A stretch of DNA of 64,000 nt from Kitagawia praeruptora (lineage: Eukaryota; Streptophyta; Magnoliopsida; Apiales; Apiaceae): NCBI GenBank assembly GCA_037693485.1, contig CM075345.1, positions 3,799,501 to 3,863,500 of the forward strand. The letters are read 5' to 3'. Below the pieces are notes generated by a model, which was given only the letters and a program-made list of their open reading frames with translations, did no database searches and had not been told where the DNA came from. The translations under genes were made by a program, and so were the position numbers. Shown here piece by piece: positions 35,868 to 45,533 of the stretch (position 1 is its first letter; each line of letters starts with the position of its first letter).

Positions 35868-38800
35868 TCATTGATAAAATTTTCTCAAATGGATACCATT
35901 CCATGCGTTCTTGATCAGCTCGCCGTCGAGTTGAGCTAGTTCGTAGGTGCCAGGACGGATGACTTTTGTGATCTTGTATGGGCCTTCCCATGGGGCTTTT
36001 AGCTTGCCTGCCACTGTGGGTTGGGATGAAGCGGACTCTCGCAGGACTAGGTCATTGACCTTGAACTCTTTCGGCTTTACCCGTTTGTTGAAATATTCAG
36101 CAACTTTACCTTGGTACTTGCTGATGGCTGAGGTCGCTTCTTCTCTGACCTCTTCCAAGAGGTCGTTGTCTAGTCGCAGACCTTCGAGAGATTCTTGTTC
36201 GTTGAAGGATTCAACCCTTGGAGAATCTAGGCTCACCTCGACAGGGACCACGGCGTCTGTGCCATAAGCGAGTCTGAAAGGTGTCTCCCCAGTGGCAGTT
36301 CGTGGGGTCGTTCTATAGGACCAAAGCACATTTGGGAGCTCATCAACCCACTTGCGAGCTTGATCTTGTAGCCTTTTCTTTAGCCCTTGGAGGATTATCC
36401 TATTGGATACCTCGACCTGCCCGTTGGCTTGGGGATAAGCGACTGAAGCTTTGAGGTGTTTCACCTTTAATTCTTCTAGCATTGAGCTGAACTTTTCCCC
36501 AACGAACTGGGTTCCGTTGTCTGTGACGACCGACCTGGGGATTCCAAACCGAAAGACTATATGTTCCATGAAAAACTCGATCATTTCTTTTTCTCTGATC
36601 CTGGCTAATGGCTTTGCCTCGATCCATTTTGTTGCATAATCAACAGCCACGACAATAAACTGAAGTTGATTCCTGCTTTTCGGTAGCGGTCCCACAATGT
36701 CGATTCCCCATTGAAAGAATGGGCAAGGACTGAGTATTGGAGATAAGAGTTGTGTGGGTTTATGATTGGTTGTGCTGTACAGCTGGCAAGATGGGCATTT
36801 TTTCACGAAGTCATCACAGTCTTTTCTCATTGTCGGCCAATATAGCCCTTGCCTTATTATTTTATGAGCTAGGCTTTTGCCTCCCATGTGCTCTCCACAA
36901 ATTCCCATATGAACTTCAATGATAGCAATTTCTGCTTCTTCTGGAGCAAGACAGCGAAGAAGAGGCTCTGTCAGGGCTCGTCTGTATAACTTAGCATCTT
37001 TCACGCAATAATTTCTCGCCCTGAACATCAGCGATCTAGCCTTGATTTTGTCCTCTGGTAACTGATTCTTAACGATGTACTGAAGGAATGGAATTTTCCA
37101 GTCAGGTTTTGACGAGATGTTATGTATAGTCGTGGGTTCAACTGTCGGAGATTGGAGTGTTTCCACATAGATCGGCTCGTTGTCTGTGATGATCGAGGAC
37201 GACGCCAACTTGGATAAGGCATCCGCCCATTGATTCTCTGATCTATCAATGTTTGTCATTTTCCATGAAGTGAACCTTTCCAGTAAATGTTTGGCTCGAC
37301 CGAGATAAGATGCCATTCTGTCGCTGTGGGTTTGAAATTCACCCAATACCTGCTTCACTACCAGTTGCGAGTCACTATAGATATCAATGACGGCCACTTC
37401 TAAACTTACTGCGAGGTTTAAACCTGCGATCATGGCCTCATATTCGGCTTCGTTGTTGGTTGCCTGGAAAGCGAAGGTGATGGCTTGCTGAACTTTAAAC
37501 CCCTCTGGGCTGATCAGTATAATTCCTGCTCCGCTCGAGTCCGAGGTTGAGGATCCATCGACATAAAGGACCCATGGTCGGCATTGAGTTTGTTCATCGT
37601 CAAACTTCAGGATTTCTGATTTGTTGAATTGACACTCGACCACGAAGTCTGAGAGTGCCTGAGCTTTCATCGCTGTGCGAGGTCTGTACTCAATATAGAA
37701 TTGGCTCAATTCTATTGTCCATGCCGCCAACCGACCTGTCATGTCGGGTTTATGGAGAATCCGTTTTAATGGTTGACTCGTCATTACTTGGATCTCTCGT
37801 CCTTGGAAGTAGTGTCTGAGCTTACGGCTCGCTATGACTAGTGCGTATACGAGTTTCTCGACCTGAGGATAGCGGGTTTCTGCATCCCGTAAGGAATGGC
37901 TAATGTAATAAACGGGTAACTCATTGCCATTGAGGGATTTAATCAGGACTGCCGCAATCGAGTTGTCACTGGCGGACAAGTATAACCGCAAGGGTTCTCG
38001 TGGTTGAGCTTGCGTCAAGATTGGGGGCGAGCTCAGAAACTTTTTTAGCTCTTCAAGCCCTTTTTTGCACTCTTCATTCCATTCAATTTTCGACCTTTTT
38101 GAGGCGTTCTTGATTGCTTCAAAAAACGGAGCGCATCTCCTGGATGATTGTGGGATGAATCTCCTGAGTGCGGCTAAACAGCCTGTTAGCGTCTGCAATT
38201 CCTTTAAGGAAGAGGGTTCTGGCATGTCGATAATGGCCTTAACCTGGTTTGGGTCGGCTTCGATGCCCCTTTGTGTTAAGAGAAACCCTAGAAACTTTCC
38301 TGAGGTCATTCCGAATGAGCACTTGGCCGGATTTAGGCGCATGCTGTGGCGTCGGACATTATCAAATGTTTCTCGCAGGTCTGCCACATGATCTTTTGAT
38401 GCCTTGGATTTTGTGATTAAATCATCAACATAGACTTGTAGGTTTCGACCTATTTGCGGGGCGAAGATGGTATCCATCATTTGTTGGAATGTGGCCCCTG
38501 CGTTGATTAAGCCAAAGGGCATGTTTTTAAATCCAAAAACACCTCTGTGGGTAATAAAGGCTGTTTTTTCCCAGTCTTGGCTGTCCATCTTAATTTGGTT
38601 GTAGCCCGAGAATGCGTCCATGAACGACAAGAGCTCGTGGCCAGCCGTGGCGTCAATGAGCTGATCAATGTTTGGTAGAGGATAAAAGTCTTTGGGGCAA
38701 GCTCGATTGAGATCAGAATAGTCCACACACATTCTCCACGTTCCATTGCTCTTTTTGACTAGGACTGCATTTGATATCCATTCTGGAAATTGTACAGGGG

Positions 38801-41507
38801 CGATGAATCCCGCCTCGAGTAGTCTGTCTAACTCGGCGTCGATTGCCTTCATTTTCTCGTTCGAGAATACTCGTTTCTTTTGCTTTATAATCCGAGCTCC
38901 GGGTTTGATGTGGAGGGAGTGACGAGCTATTATCTCGGGAATTCCCGGCATATCTTTGGGACTCCATGCGAAGATATCAGCGTACTCTCTGAGGAGATCG
39001 ATGATTTGCTGGCGAAGTTCGCCGTTCAAACACTTTCCAATTTTTATTACCTTTTCAGGGGAGCCTTGTTCGAGCTCTATCTCGTCACATTCTTCCATGA
39101 TGACACGAGATGATTGATTAGGTGATTCGAGGATAGCTCTGGGATCCACGTCTACAACTTGATTAATTGACGTATCGTCGTCATGTTTTGTTTTTGGTAT
39201 GACGGTGGATAGGTAGCATTGTCGAGCTGCTACTTGGTCTCCCACGACCTCTCCAATTCCCCATTCCGTCGGAAACTTCATTTTTAGGTGGGGGATTGAG
39301 GTAATAGCCTTCAAGGCTGCAAGGGTTGTCCTGCCAAGGATGGCGTTGTAGCTTGAATTGGCGTTAATGACGTGGAACTTAGTCATCTGCCATGTTTGGC
39401 ATGGAAGGGAGCCAAATAACACTGGAAGGTCGATAATGCCCACGACCTTAACCTCATTACCTGTGAAGCCGTATAGAGGCATGTTTACATTTTCCAATTT
39501 CCTGTCCCCAAGATCCATTCGAGCAAAGGCGTGATGATAAAGTATGTCGACGGAACTACCATTGTCGATTAGAATCTTTTTCACAGTGTTGGTGCCGATC
39601 TTGGCTGTAATCACCAGAGCGTCTTGGTGAGATTCGATTATTCCCGATGGGTAATCATTGTCAGAGAAGGAGATTACAGGAGATGGGTTAGGACGTTGGC
39701 GTTTAGGAGCCTCAGGGTTCACCTGAAATACTTCTCTGGCGTACAGCTTTTTGGAATTATTGGATGTGCCGCCAGCGGCAATCCCTCCAGCGATGACGTC
39801 GATAACTCGATCCTGATCTCGTGGATGATCATTTTGTCTTTGGACGTCGTGGTCGATGTAATGAGTCAGCTGTCCTCTCTTGATTTTGGACTCAATAAGA
39901 TTGCTCAACTGGTAGCACTGGTCTGTCGTATGGCCTGTATCCTCGTGATATTCACAATATCTGGAGCTTGGAGGTCGTCCTGGTTTCATCGGCCTTGGTG
40001 GCCGATAATCAGGCTCTGATTTTAAAATGGCTAGAATTGTAGCTTTGTCTACAGTAAGTTTTGTGAATTCTTTCTCTTGCCTTTCTCTTGGCTTCCATGT
40101 CTTGTCTTGGTTATTTGACCTTTCCGTCCGTGGCTTTCGAGGGCTTCTATTATCGCTAGTCCTCGAGTATGAATCATAGCCTTGCTTATAATCTGTTCTC
40201 GGAGACCGATATCGGGGACTTCTACTGCGGTCTCGTTTAAAAGTCCGTCGAGGAGATTGGATACTCCCAACTGCTTCTTGTAGATTCATTCGGTGTTCAA
40301 CTACTTGGAAAGCTGATTGAAGAGTTCGGGGATTCTTTTCAAAGAATTCTTCTAACAAGGTAGCATGACGGTGTTTATCGATTCCAGCGGCGAGGTAATT
40401 TATTGCCAATTCTTCAATCAAGTTAGGGATATCAGAAATTTCATTTCGGAACCTGACTAAAAAGTCTCTTAGAGATTCGTTAGATCGCTGTCGAACAGTC
40501 ATCAAGGATGCGGTTATCTTTCCACCTTTGTAATTGCTTGAAAACCTAGTTTGAAATTTTGTTTTTAAAGATTGCCATGAGTCTATAGAACGAGGTGGTA
40601 GGCTGTTATACCACCGTAAGGCTGTGCCTTGGAGACATGTTGAAAAGAATTGGCATCTCGCTACTTCTGAGTGTCCAAAAAATGCCATACGGCCATCAAA
40701 CGTGTTTAGGAATCCACTCGGGTCCGACGTCCCATCAAAGTGATCTAGTGAGGGCGTTTTCAACGTCCTGTCAATTCGAGCTATCTCAATGTCTCTCATT
40801 AACGGGCTTTCAATAGACACGACCTGACCAGCTTGATTTCGGATAAATTCCCTGCACATAGCAAGGTCGCTTCGTATATCCGCAATGTCTTCAGGTCTAA
40901 CCGATTCATTGGAGTCACTTCGCCAAGATGCTTGGCTCGCCGACGGCCTTGGTCGTCTTCTGCGAGCTGCTGTTTGCGAGTATATTGATTCTGTTGATTC
41001 CTCATCATCTAGGTCTTCATATTCAGTCTCTTGGTATTCGTCTTCATTTTCCTCGTTTTGACAACGAGCTGAGATGTTAGTGTTCCTTATACCTTTTTTC
41101 AACTGGCGAGCTCGTCGACATCTCCTTAGCTTTTCCTCAAGAACCCGTTTTTGTTGTTCTAAGTTGAACAGCTCGTCGTCTGACTCGTGGAGATCGTTTT
41201 CTACCTCATGGGCAGCCTGCTTATCTTTCTGAATCTTTTGAAGGTGTAAGCGCATATCGCTTGTCAACACCTTCTTCCCTGTGGCCGTTGCAACCCTCAT
41301 ACGGGTATCGGGCTGAGTATCATTTCTCGTGTTCAGTTGCGTTACCTCGATGGGTCTCTTGGATCCACCAATATCTTCATGAATCGCCGGAAACAGTTGT
41401 CTTGGCTTTAAAGAGGGAGGAGGTGCCATTTGGTCCCCAACTCGGGGGGCCGTTAACATCTCCTGCTTTGAAACAATGTTTTCAGCGATCCCTTCGTCTT
41501 CATTCAT
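35868..41507 (-). CDS. Gypsy D gag-pol polyprotein (1,879 residues, uninterrupted)
   Basis: A single frame from ATG 41507 to a stop at 35868, about 30 bases from the primer site. Gag core about residues 255-400 (FLNTFDGRMAFFG, LRWYNSLP); zinc knuckle about 515-532 (CEYHEDTGHTTDQC); aspartic protease about 645 (ILIDNGSSVDILY); RT with CVDYSDLNRACPKD, MPFGLINAGATFQ and YVDD near 1025; RNase H; a second RNase H near 1310 (LYVDGSS ... NNEAEYEAM); integrase finger near 1530 (GICGEHMGG ... CPSCQ) and core WGIDIVGPLP, VTDNGTQF, YPQANGQVEVSN. The dual RNase H and the aORF place it in the Tat lineage. All catalytic motifs are present. With the one-base LTR divergence, it looks recently inserted and possibly competent. 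Confidence 0.96.
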   Translation of the reverse strand: MNEDEGIAENIVSKQEMLTAPRVGDQMAPPPSLKPRQLFPAIHEDIGGSKRPIEVTQLNTRNDTQPDTRMRVATATGKKVLTSDMRLHLQKIQKDKQAAHEVENDLHESDDELFNLEQQKRVLEEKLRRCRRARQLKKGIRNTNISARCQNEENEDEYQETEYEDLDDEESTESIYSQTAARRRRPRPSASQASWRSDSNESVRPEDIADIRSDLAMCREFIRNQAGQVVSIESPLMRDIEIARIDRTLKTPSLDHFDGTSDPSGFLNTFDGRMAFFGHSEVARCQFFSTCLQGTALRWYNSLPPRSIDSWQSLKTKFQTRFSSNYKGGKITASLMTVRQRSNESLRDFLVRFRNEISDIPNLIEELAINYLAAGIDKHRHATLLEEFFEKNPRTLQSAFQVVEHRMNLQEAVGSIQSPRRTFKRDRSRSPRYRSPRTDYKQGYDSYSRTSDNRSPRKPRTERSNNQDKTWKPRERQEKEFTKLTVDKATILAILKSEPDYRPPRPMKPGRPPSSRYCEYHEDTGHTTDQCYQLSNLIESKIKRGQLTHYIDHDVQRQNDHPRDQDRVIDVIAGGIAAGGTSNNSKKLYAREVFQVNPEAPKRQRPNPSPVISFSDNDYPSGIIESHQDALVITAKIGTNTVKKILIDNGSSVDILYHHAFARMDLGDRKLENVNMPLYGFTGNEVKVVGIIDLPVLFGSLPCQTWQMTKFHVINANSSYNAILGRTTLAALKAITSIPHLKMKFPTEWGIGEVVGDQVAARQCYLSTVIPKTKHDDDTSINQVVDVDPRAILESPNQSSRVIMEECDEIELEQGSPEKVIKIGKCLNGELRQQIIDLLREYADIFAWSPKDMPGIPEIIARHSLHIKPGARIIKQKKRVFSNEKMKAIDAELDRLLEAGFIAPVQFPEWISNAVLVKKSNGTWRMCVDYSDLNRACPKDFYPLPNIDQLIDATAGHELLSFMDAFSGYNQIKMDSQDWEKTAFITHRGVFGFKNMPFGLINAGATFQQMMDTIFAPQIGRNLQVYVDDLITKSKASKDHVADLRETFDNVRRHSMRLNPAKCSFGMTSGKFLGFLLTQRGIEADPNQVKAIIDMPEPSSLKELQTLTGCLAALRRFIPQSSRRCAPFFEAIKNASKRSKIEWNEECKKGLEELKKFLSSPPILTQAQPREPLRLYLSASDNSIAAVLIKSLNGNELPVYYISHSLRDAETRYPQVEKLVYALVIASRKLRHYFQGREIQVMTSQPLKRILHKPDMTGRLAAWTIELSQFYIEYRPRTAMKAQALSDFVVECQFNKSEILKFDDEQTQCRPWVLYVDGSSTSDSSGAGIILISPEGFKVQQAITFAFQATNNEAEYEAMIAGLNLAVSLEVAVIDIYSDSQLVVKQVLGEFQTHSDRMASYLGRAKHLLERFTSWKMTNIDRSENQWADALSKLASSSIITDNEPIYVETLQSPTVEPTTIHNISSKPDWKIPFLQYIVKNQLPEDKIKARSLMFRARNYCVKDAKLYRRALTEPLLRCLAPEEAEIAIIEVHMGICGEHMGGKSLAHKIIRQGLYWPTMRKDCDDFVKKCPSCQLYSTTNHKPTQLLSPILSPCPFFQWGIDIVGPLPKSRNQLQFIVVAVDYATKWIEAKPLARIREKEMIEFFMEHIVFRFGIPRSVVTDNGTQFVGEKFSSMLEELKVKHLKASVAYPQANGQVEVSNRIILQGLKKRLQDQARKWVDELPNVLWSYRTTPRTATGETPFRLAYGTDAVVPVEVSLDSPRVESFNEQESLEGLRLDNDLLEEVREEATSAISKYQGKVAEYFNKRVKPKEFKVNDLVLRESASSQPTVAGKLKAPWEGPYKITKVIRPGTYELAQLDGELIKNAWNGIHLRKFYQ

Positions 41508-41534
41508 TGTTTTTGGTTGGAATCTTAAATTAAA

Positions 41535-41554
41535 GAGCTCCTTCTAGCGCCAAA
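41535..41554 (-). other. Gypsy D primer-binding site region
   Basis: Minus strand TTTGGCGCTAGAAGGAGCTC immediately after the LTR. Element A has TTGGCACTAGAAGGAGGGG in the same place, so both use a related primer tRNA that differs from the tRNA-Met used by copia and C. I do not name the tRNA. Confidence 0.75.
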
Positions 41555-41895
41555 TGATAGAGAGTGATGATTGGGAAGCAATAATTACAATGATTACAAT
41601 AATAATAATAGCGGAATGAGATGATCGAAATAGATCTTCTATTAATTAAATGTTTCTCTCTCCACAAATAAGAGATTCTCTCTTTAATATTAAATTGCCA
41701 ACCCCTTTACAAGTGGGATTTGTTTAGTATATATAGGGGGTTCCTAGTGGGTCCCCTAATTTACTTAATCACTAAGTTTACATTTGTGAGCTTCTGGGCC
41801 CAATTATAGATACATGTGTTAATGGGCCTAATACAATCTAAATCATTCTATTGATTTAAATACAAATTATCTCACTTGGGCTTCATGGTCCAACA
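41555..41895 (-). repeat. Gypsy D right LTR (5' LTR in element sense)
   Basis: 341 bp, same as the left copy except G/A at one site (TTTGTGAGCTTC here, TTTGTGGGCTTC on the left). Confidence 0.95.
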
Positions 41896-43642
41896 GTTCC
41901 CTTCGCTTTATTCCTCTACTCTTAACTCCATCTCATTCAATCTACACCCCTGTCTCGGCATCTCCCCTCCTGATCCTCATACGACCCCCAACAACCAACA
42001 ACACACCACCATAATTCCTTCATTTCCTCACCTTAACACACTCAGCTGTACTACACATAATCAATTTCACAGACAGCACATACACACAAACGAACCCAAT
42101 TGCTCGAACACACACCGAACCTTACATATATACAGAACGCAGCACCTCATCCGGCCCAAAACAGACCACAGTAGTAGTTCTAGGCTGGAATTCGAACTCA
42201 CACCAACTTCTTATCAAACCAGCATTAAACTCACGCATTTCCCTTTCTCCTTCGACTACCACTCCTTCGACTACACTCCCTGAACACACCTCACAACCAA
42301 TACCTCGCACTTGGACATCACCCGTTCCCCTGTACTCCTTCTCTAAATCGCAACTCACCCCAGCACCACTTCCTGCTAAACAACATCACCTCCACTCCGT
42401 ATAAAACGCAACCCCCTCAAACCACCACACAATCAACTCGGTTGTGCACACACCGGCTACACACACTTCACAATCAGCTTATAGAACACACATACATCAC
42501 CACTTACACATACCATACACTCATACACACACCACACCCAGCTACCAACATCAACCAACTAAACCAACACCTGAAAACCCCCAATCTGAGTACCCCAATT
42601 CAACCAACAATCTCGCTTATTTAAGCACACGACATACCCACTCAAACAACACCACCGCAGAAGCTTGGAATCGACCTCACACGATGACAAAAGGGAAGAT
42701 TTGCAAGGTGCTTCAACGGAAATTGCAACAATACCAACACACTGGGCAGCGCCAATACACACACTATACACACGCGGTTTTTTTTTTTTTTTTTTTTGAA
42801 GAATAGAGGAGGGGAGTTTAGGAGATGAGAAAGATTAGAGGGACCGATTAGAGAGATGAGAGAGAGATTGTGGAGTTTAGAGAGGGAGAGATGTTGGGAG
42901 AGAAGTCTAGAGACTTCCCGAGAGACTCATCAGAACAGAGCACATGAAATGGGGAAAATAAGCTGCAGGTTTTGTATTGAGAAGGAATTAAGCATTTTTA
43001 GTAATTTTTCACAAGCACAAATCAAACAAAACTAATTTAAATCATTTTTTTTTTAAAATCGAACTTAACCAAAAATCTGTAGAAAATAATTTAAAATTCT
43101 CTAAAATAAAGTTTATGAAATTACAAACATCCCCATATTTCTAAAATATTTTTAGGATAAAAAATGAATTAAATATGATTTTTACAAGTTTCGATGCTTT
43201 AAATGCAATATAACTCATAAAATCATTTTAAAATACTTAAACATCCAAAATAATTCTCCCGAAAATTTAAAAACTAATTAATATCATAAAGATGATAACG
43301 TAAAAGATTTCGTGATTTTAAACGACTCCAATGATTTTATAAAAATCTCAAAAGATCAATAATGCATGCTCTAAATACATTTAAATCATTAAACATATAA
43401 ATAAAAATCCACAGGTTCACACGGCTCAAATAAATCATCATTTAAACATATCAACACGGTCCCACATAATAAACACATATAAAGATTTTTCTCAACCACT
43501 ATCACACACATCTTCATATACCAATTAACACTTAGCACATTGACTCGTCAAACCGGAATAAAATAATTAAAAGTATTTTATCCAATTTACGAAAAAAAAA
43601 TAGTAATTAAATAAGTTTAATAATCATGGTTCTTACACTTTG

Positions 43643-45063
43643 AATCTTATATTATTAATAAGTAATTAATATTTTAATTTGTTCAATATTGTGAGTGTGA
43701 TTATATCGTGGTTTATAAATCGATCGATAACAAGAACTATTTATATATATATAGCACTCTATTAATACGTGGTACTATTTATTTGTAAAGGAAAATATCG
43801 TTCATATATCCAATAAATTTGTTATTTATATAAATGAAATATCAACCAGTCTCATGTTCGCGATTCTTGATAAAATAAAGTTATCGAAACCCTAAACCCT
43901 ACCACGTGATACGGATTTTACATTACCAATGTATTATTCGAATAAGTATAAGTAAATACGGTCAAAAATGTCTTACGTTATTATGTTTCAACTTAATAAC
44001 ACATTCGAAGCCGTATAAACGGTACAAATTGATTTAAATAGCTGGAAAATAAAGACAACGGTTTTACCGCCAAAACTGTTGTGCCAAAGCTCCTCAGACA
44101 AGTCTTTTTTCCAAAATACCGTTGTATAATTCAGACCACGGAAATATTTGAAATTCCGTTGTGCAATATTCTTTCCAACAACCCTTTGCATATTTAAAAA
44201 ACCGTTGTATGAATCATACAACGGTTTTTTTTAAATTTCTGTTGTAGGATTGTAGTTTGCACAAGCATTTTTTTAACAGAAACCATTGTCTGAATACTAT
44301 TTCGTTTTCGCCCAAAATAACGCTTTTAATTTATAAATTTTTCACTCCCGTTCCTATCCTTTGAATCTTATATTATTAATAAGTAATTCATATGTTAATT
44401 TCTTCAATATTGTGAGTGTGATTATATCGTGGTTTATAAATCGATCGATAACAAGAACTATTTATATATATATATAGCACTCTATTAATATGTGGTACTA
44501 TTTATTTGCAAAGGAAAATATCGTTCATATATCCAATAAATTTGTTATTTATATAAATGAAATATCAACCAGTCTCGTGTTCGCGATTCTTGATAAAATA
44601 AAGTTATTAAAACCCTAAACCCTAACACGTGATACGGATTTTACATTACCCATGTATTATTCGAATAAGTATAAGTAAATACGGTCAAAAATGTCTTACG
44701 TTATTATGTTTCAACTTAATAACACATTCGAAGCCGTATAAAAGGTACAAATTGATTTAAATAGCTGGAAAATAAAGACAACGGTTTTGCCGCCAAAACC
44801 GTTGTGCCAAAGCACCTCAGACAAGTCTTTTTTCCAAAATACCGTTGTATAATTCAGACAACGGAAATATTTGAAATTCCGTTGTGCAATATACTTTCCA
44901 ACAACCCTTTGCATATTTAAAAAACCGTTGTATGAATCATACAACGGTTTTTTTTAAATTTCTGTTGTGGGATTGTAGTTTGCACAAGCATTTTTTTAAC
45001 AGAAACCATTGTCTGAATACTATTTCGTTTTCGCCCAAAATAACGCTTTTAATTTATAAATTT
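43643..45063. repeat. CACTA B 720-bp tandem duplication (rest of unit 1 plus unit 2)
   Basis: Unit 1 is 19577-19596 plus 43643-44343. Unit 2 is 44344-45063. They are near-identical, both starting ACTCCCGTTCCTATCC and ending near ...CGCTTTTAATTTATAAATTT. Each contains several ACAACGGTTTT / AAAACCGTTGT inverted motifs of the subterminal type. Frames inside are not genes. Confidence 0.92.
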
Positions 45064-45530
45064 TTTAACTCAGACAACACTATAAAAAACTGTTGTTTGA
45101 ACAAATGTTACACAACAGTAACAGAAAAACTGTTGTCTGATTCCAACAACAGTCCCAAAAACCGTCGTATGAATGGCAAGAGTCAGACAACTGTATTTTC
45201 TGTGTGTTGTTTGAATTAAACTCAAACAACGGATCATAAAAACTGTTGTCTCTTTCTAACAACAGTTTTGTGTGCTCTTGTCTGAAACATTTTCAGACAA
45301 TGGTTCCGGAAAACTGTTGTCTAAATATGAAATCTGTGCAACACTACGTTTTAAATACCGTTGTCTGACTTCATCTAATAGACAATGGTTTTTTGCTCGT
45401 TGTAAAACCTGGGATCAGACAATACTTTTTTTTCTTGAACACGGGAACCGTTGTCTGATCTTTTCGGGCAACACTTTTTTTGCAGAGTGTTGTCTGATCA
45501 GTGTTGTCTGATAGCAGATTTGGTGTAGTG
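44045..45530. repeat. CACTA B right subterminal repeats and terminal inverted repeat
   Basis: Dense CAGACAAC / GTTGTCTGA / CAACGGTTTT motifs up to the end GTTGTCTGATAGCAGATTTG followed by GTGTAGTG. Confidence 0.85.
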
Positions 45531-45533
45531 AGT

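Larger units (their letters stand above)
32084..41895 (-). mobile_element. Ty3/gypsy retrotransposon D (Tat lineage), youngest insertion
   Basis: 341-bp LTRs (32084-32424 and 41555-41895) that differ at one base by eye are flanked by GTTCC at 32079-32083 and 41896-41900. Total length is 9,812 bp, minus sense. It has a complete gag-pol frame, primer site, polypurine tract and an antisense ORF with open frames. Nothing visible prevents autonomy. Confidence 0.96.
19597..43637 (-). mobile_element. Non-autonomous Ty3/gypsy-like LTR element C with about 5-kb LTRs
   Basis: LTRs 19597-24587 and 28766-43637 (the latter interrupted by element D) flank a 4.2-kb interior. CTTTG at 19592-19596 and 43638-43642 is the target duplication, and the second copy of the tandem repeat at 44344 shows the uninterrupted site. 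It is minus sense, because the primer site lies beside the right LTR and the polypurine tract beside the left. The interior has no long reading frame, only a decayed CCHC knuckle. This is a large retrotransposon derivative (LARD-like) presumably moved by an autonomous relative. Confidence 0.93.
28766..43637 (-). repeat. Element C right LTR (5' LTR in element sense), split by element D
   Basis: Segments 28766-32083 and 41901-43637, about 5.05 kb when D and its duplicated site are removed. It is nearly identical to the left LTR, with scattered substitutions. It lacks about 25 bp within the GA-rich part (near 42830) and has an extra block at about 31382-31480. The hairpin array recurs at 29530-29909. 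Confidence 0.93.
14375..45530 (-). mobile_element. Non-autonomous CACTA (En/Spm) transposon B carrying host gene fragments
   Basis: The left end is CACTACAAGGAAAAT. The right end is ...GGTGTAGTG, reverse complement CACTACACCAAATCT. Both are followed inward by CAGACAAC subterminal motifs. The flanking AGT at 14372-14374 and 45531-45533 is the 3-bp duplication made by CACTA transposases. Without nested element C it is about 7.1 kb. I see no transposase. Instead it carries exons of four unrelated host genes, all on the minus strand, which makes it a Pack-CACTA type element. It split the gypsy A polyprotein frame. Confidence 0.92.

Noticed and set aside
39624..40019. 131-codon plus-strand frame within gypsy D gag-pol
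   Set aside because: Antisense shadow of the intact polyprotein frame.
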